This document shows, in pieces, positions 6,121 through 11,793 of a stretch of DNA of 11,793 nucleotides. The translations under genes and the position numbers were made by a program. Source of the stretch: an uncultured Clostridium sp. (GTDB taxonomy: Bacteria; Bacillota; Clostridia; Lachnospirales; Anaerotignaceae); contig CAMXTM010000033.1 of the NCBI GenBank assembly GCA_947246775.1, positions 1 through 11,793 of the forward strand, read 5' to 3'. How positions within the stretch are numbered: position 1 is the stretch's first letter; each line of letters opens with the position of its first letter. The notes under the pieces are model-generated. The model was given only the letters and a program-made list of their open reading frames with translations. It was not told where the DNA came from and made no database searches.

Positions 6121-6156
6121 ATTTTTACTAATTATTTATCTTTTTTTAGTAAAAAT
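6121..6156. repeat. 11-bp inverted repeat in the divergent intergenic region
   Basis: Arms ATTTTTACTAA (6121-6131) and TTAGTAAAAAT (6146-6156) are perfectly complementary around a 14-base loop. It sits between the deformylase promoter and the TIGR04076 gene. It could be an operator, a weak hairpin, or chance in very AT-rich DNA. Confidence 0.4.
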
Positions 6157-6178
6157 TTATGCAATTATACTAAATTTA

Positions 6179-6207
6179 TTGAAATATCACTCTCTTAATG
6201 TTAAACT
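6179..6207 (+). promoter_or_regulatory. Possible promoter of the TIGR04076 gene
   Basis: TTGAAA (6179-6184, 5 of 6 to the -35 consensus), 17-base spacer, TAAACT (6202-6207, 4 of 6). A TATACT at 6166-6171 is an alternative -10 without a good -35. Confidence 0.4.
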
Positions 6208-6239
6208 ATATAAAATAAAATAATGAAGGGGGAAAACGT

Positions 6240-6554
6240 ATGAAAAAAGTAAAAATTACAGTATTAAGAAGAACATTAAACGAAGATTTAGTAAAAGAGT
6301 ATGCTGTAGATGATTTTACAGTCTGTCCACTATTGGAAGATGGACAAGAATTTATTACAGAATACGAAAAACCAGAGGGACTTTGTGACGAGGCATGGAA
6401 AGGACTTTTCCAATATGTTTTTGCTCTAGCACATGGTGCAGAAGATGAGCTGATTTATGGTGGTGTATGGGTAAGAAAACCAGGTGTAGCAATTTGTACT
6501 TGCAATGATGGCTTAAGACCTGTGGTATTTAAATTAGAAACGATAGTAGACTAA
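6240..6554 (+). CDS. TIGR04076 family protein
   Basis: 104-residue small soluble protein of unknown function. It shows the hallmarks of the TIGR04076 family: an N-terminal KVKITVLRRTLNEDL strand-helix, a conserved cysteine in FTVCPLLEDGQEF (26-38), PEGLCDEAWKG (45-55) and the C-terminal CTCNDGLRPVVFKLE (86-100). The several conserved cysteines (29, 49, 86, 88) suggest metal or redox chemistry, but this is inference. Full length for the family. The ATG at 6240 has GAAGGGGG 7 bases upstream. It is a single-gene unit, divergent from the deformylase and closed by a hairpin before araD. Confidence 0.9.
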   Translation: MKKVKITVLRRTLNEDLVKEYAVDDFTVCPLLEDGQEFITEYEKPEGLCDEAWKGLFQYVFALAHGAEDELIYGGVWVRKPGVAICTCNDGLRPVVFKLETIVD

Positions 6555-6572
6555 TCCCTACTTTAGTAAACA

Positions 6573-6612
6573 AAAAAGACAACAAATTTGTTAAAAAATC
6601 TGCTGTCTTTTT
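6573..6612. terminator. Bidirectional terminator between TIGR04076 gene and araD
   Basis: Arms AAAAAGACA (6573-6581) and TGTCTTTTT (6604-6612), 9 bp, enclosing a further small palindrome (ACAAATTTGT). A T-rich run follows on the plus strand and A/T-rich sequence on the other. It lies just past both convergent stop codons. Confidence 0.75.
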
Positions 6613-6621
6613 GTTTTTTGT

Positions 6622-7320
6622 TTATTTACCCTGTCCGTAGTAAGCATTTGGACCATGTTTTCTCATGTAATGCTTTTTTTGTAAATATTTTGGTGCTGGT
6701 CTAACTTCATTGTTAATCCATTCACACTGTGCTGCCATTTTTGCTACTTCTTCCAGCACAACTGCATTATGTACTGCTTCAAGAGCATCTTTTCCCCATG
6801 TAAAAGGTCCATGATTTTTACAAAGTACACAAGGGACTGCTTTTGGGTCAAGATTTCTTTTTTCAAACAAATCTGCTATCAATACACCTGTATTATATTC
6901 ATAATCTTCCTCAATTTCCCCTTCTGTTAAGTTTCTTGCACAAGGAACTTCTCCATAAATATAGTCTGCATGAGTTGTGCCATAGCATGGTATACTTTTT
7001 CCAGACTGCGCCCAAGAAGTTGCCCATGTACTATGGGTATGTACAATACCACCAATATTAGGGAATCGATTATACAACACCAAATGTGTTTTGGTATCAG
7101 AAGATGGGTTCAATTTTCCCTCTACTTTATTTCCTTTTAAATCTACTACAACCATGTCATCAGCCGTCATTTTATCATAGTCTACACCAGATGGTTTAAT
7201 GACAAAAAGCCCTTTTTCTCTATCAACTGCGGAAACATTTCCCCATGTAAATGTCACAAGTCCATACTTTGGCAAAAGCATATTCGCTTCATAGACCTCT
7301 TTTTTTAATTCTTCTAACAT
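6622..7320 (-). CDS. araD: L-ribulose-5-phosphate 4-epimerase
   Basis: Converts L-ribulose-5-phosphate to D-xylulose-5-phosphate, the last dedicated step of L-arabinose catabolism. The 232-residue length is typical. Zinc-binding histidines are His94 and His96 ([10 protein letters not shown]) and His170 (CKNHGPF). Catalytic Asp119 (THADYIYG) and Tyr228 (NAYYGQ) correspond to the E. coli residues. The phosphate-binding GNVS (27-30) and KPSGV (42-46) segments are present. It is the last gene of the arabinose operon, 14 bases after the kinase gene, with AAGGGGG as ribosome binding site, and is followed by a terminator. AraD belongs to the class II aldolase fold. Confidence 0.97.
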   Translation of the reverse strand: MLEELKKEVYEANMLLPKYGLVTFTWGNVSAVDREKGLFVIKPSGVDYDKMTADDMVVVDLKGNKVEGKLNPSSDTKTHLVLYNRFPNIGGIVHTHSTWATSWAQSGKSIPCYGTTHADYIYGEVPCARNLTEGEIEEDYEYNTGVLIADLFEKRNLDPKAVPCVLCKNHGPFTWGKDALEAVHNAVVLEEVAKMAAQCEWINNEVRPAPKYLQKKHYMRKHGPNAYYGQGK

Positions 7321-7334
7321 GAAATATGCCCCCT

Positions 7335-8927
7335 TTATGGTTTCATCGCTTCTACTGCTGCTTTTTCTATTATTAAGCCTTTTTGATACAATGCTATAAA
7401 TTTATCAAATCCCTCTATATCTTTTTGCTCAGGTGCTATAGTACTTGCTTCTCCTCCGCAGAATACTTTTTCATTGAGGTATTGCTCTAATGTTTCATTT
7501 TGTTGTTTTTGTTTCATATAGTCCGCTAACAGTGCAATGCCCCATGCGCCACCCTCGCCTGCTGTCTCCATAACAGAAACAGGTACAGATGCCGCTGCTG
7601 CCATGACTTTTTGTCCTACTCCTTTTGTTTTAAACAGTCCGCCATGTCCCATAAGATTATCTAATGTAACACCCTCTTGTTTAAACAAAATATCCAAGCC
7701 AATTTTTAAGGTAGCAAGAGAACTATACAAATGTGTTCTCATAAAGTTTGACAAACTTAATTTACTATCAGGCATTCTTACAAAAAGTGGTCTGCCCTCT
7801 TCAAAATCTGTAATCGGTTCGCCAGAAAGATAACAGTAGGAAAGCAATCCGCCACAATCAGCGTCTCCCTCTAATGCTTTATTATACAATGTAGCAAAAA
7901 TATCATTTTTATCTGCTTTTAAGCCCATTGCTTCGCCATATTCTTGGAACAAATTAACCCAAGCATTTAGGTCAGAAGTACAATTATTGCAATGTACCAT
8001 GCCTACTAAATTGCCTGTTGGTGTTGTTACTAGGTCAATTTCTGGATATACTTTTGATAACTCTTTTTCCAAAACTACCATAGCAAAGACAGAAGTTCCT
8101 GCGGAAACATTTCCTGTTCTGACTGCTACACTATTTGTTGCTGTCATACCTGTGCCAGCGTCTCCCTCTGGAGGACAAAGTGGAATACCTGCTTGCAAAT
8201 TACCTGTCACATCTAACAGTTTTGCGCCCTCCTCTGTCAATGTGCCTGCCTCTTCTCCTGCTGACAAAACTTCTGGCAAGATTTGTTTTAATTTCCATTT
8301 ATAGTTTTTGTCTGCAACCAAATCATCAAATTTTGTTACCATGCTTTCATAATAAGTACCCGTTTCGGTATCAATAGGGAACATACCAGAAGCATCACCA
8401 ACACCCAGCACTTTTTTACCTGTCAATTTAAAATGGATAAAACCTGCTAATGTGGTTAAAAAGCAAATTTCTGAAACGTGTGTTTCACCATTTAAGATTG
8501 CTTGATACAAATGCGCTATGCTCCATCTTTGAGGAATGTTATAGTGAAATAGTGCTGTCAACTTTTCTGCTGCTTGTTGTGTCATGGTATTTCTCCATGT
8601 CCGAAAAGGAACAAGCAAGTCATTTTTTTCGTCAAAAGCCATATAACCATGCATCATAGCACTAATGCCTATACTGCCTACTGTAGTAAGCACAACATCA
8701 TATTCTTTTTTTACATTTTCTGCCAAGTCACGATAACATTCTTTTAATCCTGTCATAATATCGTCCATGCTATATGTCCAGATATTATTTTCTAGGCGAT
8801 TTTCCCATTCATAACTACCCTGTGCAATAGGAGCTTTTGTTTCATCTATCAATACTGCTTTAATTCTAGTAGAGCCAAATTCAATACCAAGTGCTGTATT
8901 CCCTTTTAATATACTTTCTCTTGTCAT
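7335..8927 (-). CDS. araB: FGGY-family carbohydrate kinase, L-ribulokinase by context
   Basis: 530-residue kinase of the FGGY family, placed between araA and araD, so it most likely phosphorylates L-ribulose to L-ribulose-5-phosphate with ATP. The N-terminal nucleotide loop is [17 protein letters not shown] (12-28; Glu replaces the more common Asp of the DxGT motif). The second domain carries [10 protein letters not shown] and the glycine-rich [15 protein letters not shown] loop near residue 460. Homologues in Clostridia are often named xylulokinase and are not close to the classical E. coli AraB; the operon argues for ribulose. ATG at 8925-8927, with AAAGGGG upstream, 17 bases after the araA stop. 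No frameshift or missing segment is seen. Confidence 0.85.
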   Translation of the reverse strand: MTRESILKGNTALGIEFGSTRIKAVLIDETKAPIAQGSYEWENRLENNIWTYSMDDIMTGLKECYRDLAENVKKEYDVVLTTVGSIGISAMMHGYMAFDEKNDLLVPFRTWRNTMTQQAAEKLTALFHYNIPQRWSIAHLYQAILNGETHVSEICFLTTLAGFIHFKLTGKKVLGVGDASGMFPIDTETGTYYESMVTKFDDLVADKNYKWKLKQILPEVLSAGEEAGTLTEEGAKLLDVTGNLQAGIPLCPPEGDAGTGMTATNSVAVRTGNVSAGTSVFAMVVLEKELSKVYPEIDLVTTPTGNLVGMVHCNNCTSDLNAWVNLFQEYGEAMGLKADKNDIFATLYNKALEGDADCGGLLSYCYLSGEPITDFEEGRPLFVRMPDSKLSLSNFMRTHLYSSLATLKIGLDILFKQEGVTLDNLMGHGGLFKTKGVGQKVMAAAASVPVSVMETAGEGGAWGIALLADYMKQKQQNETLEQYLNEKVFCGGEASTIAPEQKDIEGFDKFIALYQKGLIIEKAAVEAMKP

Positions 8928-8944
8928 ACAACTTTTCCCCTTTC

Positions 8945-10438
8945 TCAGCGGAATTTATAATACATATCATTCCATCTCAATTCATTTCTAAATTGACGAA
9001 TATTTGTATCTTTATCAATATAAACAGCCTCAATACCCATGCAAGCTGCCCAATCTCCCATTTGTTCCGCTGTCAAGTCATAAGAAAATGCAGTATGATG
9101 CGCTCCACCAGCATAAATCCATGCTGCTGCACCAATTTCTAAGTTTGGTTCTGGTGTCCAGAATGCAGTTGCAACTGGCAATTTTGGCATTTCTTTTTCT
9201 GCTTTCTTTACTTCTACATCATTGATAATCAAACGGAATCTATCACCTAAGTCAATCAAGGAAGTTGCTATACCATGACCTTCTTTTGCTGTAAATACCA
9301 ATCTTGCTGGGTCTTCTCGATTTCCCATACTAAGTGGACACTCTTTGATAGAAATTTTTCCATCTGCAATACTAGGACAAATTTCTAGCATATGTGCTTG
9401 CAAAATTCCCTCTTTGCCTTTTACTAAATTATAAGTATAGTCTTCAAAGAATGTTGTACCTTTTGCATCTTTTGTACCCTCTGCCATAATTTTCATAAGA
9501 CGCACCATTGCTGCTGTTTTCCAGTCGCCCTCAGCACCAAAACCATAGCCTTTTTCCATCAAGCGTTGTATTGCTAAACCAGGAAGTTGTTTTAATCCGC
9601 CCAAGTCGCCAAAATGTGTTACAATTGCATGATAATCTTTTGCTTTTAAAAATCTTTCAAAACCAATTTCAATTTGTGCCTGTACTGCTGCGTGTTCTCT
9701 AAATTCTTTTTCATCTCTGTCCTCTAGCAGAATTTCATATTTATCATAGTATTCTTCTACTAAAGTATCGGTATCGCCTTTTGATACATCATTCACTGCT
9801 TCTACAATTTCATTTACTGGGTATGCATCTACTTCCCAGCCAAATTTAATTTGTGCTTCTACCTTATCGCCCTCTGTAACAGCAACATTTCTCATATTGT
9901 CTGCTATTCTCATGACTCTAACATGGGAAGATTCCATTACACCAATTGCAGTTCTCTGCCAGCTTGCTAACTGTTTTTGTACTGCTTCATCGTCCCAATG
10001 TCCCACAATCACTTTTCTTTCAATGCCCATACGGCTTACAATATGTCCATATTCTCTACCGCCATGTGCTGACTGATTCTCATTCATAAAGTCCATATCA
10101 ATCGCATCATAAGGAATTTCTTTATTAAATTGGGTATGTAAGTGGCAAAGTGGTTTTCTATACTCTTGTAAGCCCAATATCCAGCTTTTTGCTGGGGAAA
10201 AGGTATGCATCCATGTAATGACACCTGCACAGTTTTCATCTGCATTTGCTTCATTAAAAGTTTTTCTAATCAGTTCATTTGTTATCAAGGTTGGTTTCCA
10301 AACAACTTCAAAAGGCAAATTACCACTTTTATTTAATTCTTCTACAATAATTTTAGAATGTTGTGCTACATGCTCTAAACATTCATCACCATACAAATCT
10401 TGAGAACCTGTACAAAACCAAAATTGATATTTTTTCAT
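8945..10438 (-). CDS. araA: L-arabinose isomerase
   Basis: Interconverts L-arabinose and L-ribulose, the first step of the pathway, in the cytoplasm with a divalent metal (Mn). At 497 residues it is full length. The N-terminus [12 protein letters not shown] (6-17) is diagnostic. Metal ligands match the E. coli set: Glu303 (FGAEGDW), Glu332 (FFEDYTYN), His349 (LQAHMLE) and His447 or His448 (GGAHHTAF). The ATG at 10436-10438 is preceded by TAGGAGG. It follows the permease gene by 80 bases that contain a stem-loop, so transport and catabolic parts may be expressed at different levels from one message. Confidence 0.98.
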   Translation of the reverse strand: MKKYQFWFCTGSQDLYGDECLEHVAQHSKIIVEELNKSGNLPFEVVWKPTLITNELIRKTFNEANADENCAGVITWMHTFSPAKSWILGLQEYRKPLCHLHTQFNKEIPYDAIDMDFMNENQSAHGGREYGHIVSRMGIERKVIVGHWDDEAVQKQLASWQRTAIGVMESSHVRVMRIADNMRNVAVTEGDKVEAQIKFGWEVDAYPVNEIVEAVNDVSKGDTDTLVEEYYDKYEILLEDRDEKEFREHAAVQAQIEIGFERFLKAKDYHAIVTHFGDLGGLKQLPGLAIQRLMEKGYGFGAEGDWKTAAMVRLMKIMAEGTKDAKGTTFFEDYTYNLVKGKEGILQAHMLEICPSIADGKISIKECPLSMGNREDPARLVFTAKEGHGIATSLIDLGDRFRLIINDVEVKKAEKEMPKLPVATAFWTPEPNLEIGAAAWIYAGGAHHTAFSYDLTAEQMGDWAACMGIEAVYIDKDTNIRQFRNELRWNDMYYKFR

Positions 10439-10465
10439 ATATTTTCCTCCTATTCAAAACATTAT

Positions 10466-10507
10466 TGTGTTGCTTCCAGTACCTCAGCTAGTACAGGAAG
10501 CAACACA
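10466..10507 (-). promoter_or_regulatory. Intercistronic stem-loop between permease and araA
   Basis: Perfect 12-bp arms TGTGTTGCTTCC (10466-10477) and GGAAGCAACACA (10496-10507), continued by inner GTAC/GTAC across an A-A mismatch, with an 8-base loop. It begins 12 bases after the permease stop. Only TGTTTT follows after a few bases on the minus strand, so it looks more like an mRNA processing or 3'-end stabilising hairpin, or a leaky terminator, than a full stop. Confidence 0.7.
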
Positions 10508-10518
10508 GTTAATATATT

Positions 10519-11532
10519 TTATTTTTTCTTCTTTACCATAGCAAGCACAGACTGTAATACAATAAAGAAACATAACAATGCTGCTATTGTAATACGTGTC
10601 CACCATGAGGACAATGTGCCTTGGAATGTAATAAATGCCTCTATGGTTGCTTTTATCAATACACCAAACAGTGTACCAATGACATTACCAACACCACCTG
10701 TCAATAGCGTACCACCGATAACAGACGATGCGATAGCGTCCATTTCAAAACCTTTTGCTTGTTCTACGAAACCGCCCAATGTATTTAAGCAGAACAAAAT
10801 ACTACCTACTCCACATAAAAAGCCATCTAATACATATGCTTTTAATTTTACTTTTCTAACATTTAAACCTAACATCAATGCAGATTGTTCATTTCCACCT
10901 ACAGCATAGATACTACGTCCAAACTTTGTATATTTGAGCATAACAAATGCTGCTATCAAAAGTAATATTGCTATTACTACAGTTGGATAAATATAAGGCT
11001 GTATCAAAACACCTTTTTTATTGTAATATCCACCAAATGGTAAGTAAATTCTTGCTTTTGCCCATGCCATAAAGGTCGCATTTGTTATACTAATCATATC
11101 TTTTGATATAATTGCTGTCATACCTCTTGCAAAGAACATACCCGCAAGCGTTACAATGAATGGCTGTATATCCATATAGGCAACTAAAAATCCTTGTACC
11201 AATCCAAACACAATACCTGTTACCAATACAATCAATACTGCTGGTACTGCACCAACATTGCCCTTTTCCATCATATAGGCAAGCATCATACAGCCCATTG
11301 CTACAAAAGAACCTACACTAATATCAATACCGCCTGTAATCATAACGACTGTCATACCAATACCTATGACTATCAAGCCTGCATTAGAAATAAACAGATT
11401 TAAAAAGTTTTGTGTTTTTGCAAAGCCTTGCGCATTAAACAAGATACAGCCTATGCCATACATTACAAAAAACAAGATAATTGTAATCATTAAAAGGAAG
11501 CTCGTTTGATTTAGTTGTTTTTTATTTTTCAT
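10519..11532 (-). CDS. ABC sugar transporter permease, YjfF-like
   Basis: 337-residue integral membrane permease of the ribose/galactofuranose type (BPD_transp_2 family), with about eight to ten hydrophobic helices. Recognisable signatures are GMTVVMITGGIDISVGS (58-74), FIVTLAGMFFARGM, the cytoplasmic GGNEQSALMLGLNV loop that contacts the ATPase, and SSVIGGTLLTGGVGNV near the C-terminus. The upstream gene is a second, different permease, a pairing that matches E. coli YtfT-YjfF (galactofuranose) and related arabinose importers. Its ATG (11530-11532) starts one base after the upstream stop and uses an AAAGGAGG site inside that gene, so the two are translationally coupled. Arabinose or arabinose-containing furanoside as substrate is inferred from the operon. 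Confidence 0.9.
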   Translation of the reverse strand: MKNKKQLNQTSFLLMITIILFFVMYGIGCILFNAQGFAKTQNFLNLFISNAGLIVIGIGMTVVMITGGIDISVGSFVAMGCMMLAYMMEKGNVGAVPAVLIVLVTGIVFGLVQGFLVAYMDIQPFIVTLAGMFFARGMTAIISKDMISITNATFMAWAKARIYLPFGGYYNKKGVLIQPYIYPTVVIAILLLIAAFVMLKYTKFGRSIYAVGGNEQSALMLGLNVRKVKLKAYVLDGFLCGVGSILFCLNTLGGFVEQAKGFEMDAIASSVIGGTLLTGGVGNVIGTLFGVLIKATIEAFITFQGTLSSWWTRITIAALLCFFIVLQSVLAMVKKKK

Positions 11533-11533
11533 A

Positions 11534-11793
11534 TTAAGCCGCCTCCTTTTGTGTTGTGTTCATACTTTTCTTTTTTGCTAAATTTTTTCTCCATCTTGCA
11601 AATCCTGGTGACTGCAATGCTACGATAATAACAACAACGATTGCTTTATATACTGGCACTTGGTCAGAAGAAACGTGCATTGCATAAAGTGTTGTAGTCA
11701 ATGCCTGTATCGTATAAGCGCCTATAACAGAACCTGCTATAGAAAATTTACCGCCTGCTAAGGAGTTACCACCGATTGCTACTGCTAAGATAG
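11534..11793 (-). CDS. ABC sugar transporter permease, YtfT-like (5' part outside window)
   Basis: C-terminal 85 or so codons of a permease of the same family. The readable part is ILAVAIGGNSLAGGKFS, then IAGSVIGAYTIQALTTTLY, a cytoplasmic VSSDQVPVYKAIVV segment, and VIIVALQSPGF followed by a basic tail ending KEAA. The GGNSLAGGKFSIAGSVIGA segment aligns in kind with the GGTLLTGGVGNVIGTLFG segment of the next gene. The ending with SPGFARWR is typical of YtfT-like subunits. The ATPase, solute-binding protein and regulator would be expected further right, outside the window. Confidence 0.85.
   Translation of the reverse strand, partial: ILAVAIGGNSLAGGKFSIAGSVIGAYTIQALTTTLYAMHVSSDQVPVYKAIVVVIIVALQSPGFARWRKNLAKKKSMNTTQKEAA

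Overview
The window looks like the chromosome of a low-GC Gram-positive anaerobe in the class Clostridia, probably Lachnospiraceae-like. The evidence is AT-rich intergenic DNA, strong AGGAGG-type ribosome binding sites, frequent GTG/TTG starts, and a SCIFF ribosomal-peptide locus, a hallmark of Clostridia. The genus cannot be fixed from the sequence alone.

Layout. (1) Positions 1-1742, minus strand: a SCIFF locus. It holds a four-helix membrane protein (TIGR04086/DUF3792), the 46-residue SCIFF precursor (a small gene at 1013-1153), and the radical SAM SCIFF maturase, which runs off the left edge. Three hairpins sit between precursor and maturase. (2) Positions 1850-4712, plus strand: one accessory gene with its own promoter and terminator. 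It encodes a DUF262-DUF1524 protein of the GmrSD type (anti-phage, type IV restriction-like). The reading frame is interrupted by about 650 bases with the conserved core of a group I self-splicing intron. Removing 2767-3419 restores a continuous protein of about 694 residues. (3) Positions 4746-6612: a coiled-coil protein with a FlxA/FlgM-like N-terminus and a possible sigma-D promoter, a divergent peptide deformylase, and a divergently transcribed TIGR04076 protein. (4) Positions 6622-11793, minus strand: an L-arabinose operon read right to left. It holds two ABC sugar permeases (the first truncated by the window edge), araA, an FGGY ribulokinase (araB role) and araD. Sugar is imported, isomerised to L-ribulose, phosphorylated, and epimerised to D-xylulose-5-phosphate.

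The most unusual item is the intron in the defence gene. It carries no endonuclease or transposase gene. A 163-base AT-rich tail lies between the ribozyme core and the only usable 3' splice region, which suggests an internally deleted IStron (group I intron fused to an IS605-type element) or an intron that lost its homing gene. Without splicing, the DUF262 half is made without the HNH nuclease half, so splicing could gate the nuclease. A second, smaller oddity is a SCIFF precursor with seven cysteines instead of six.
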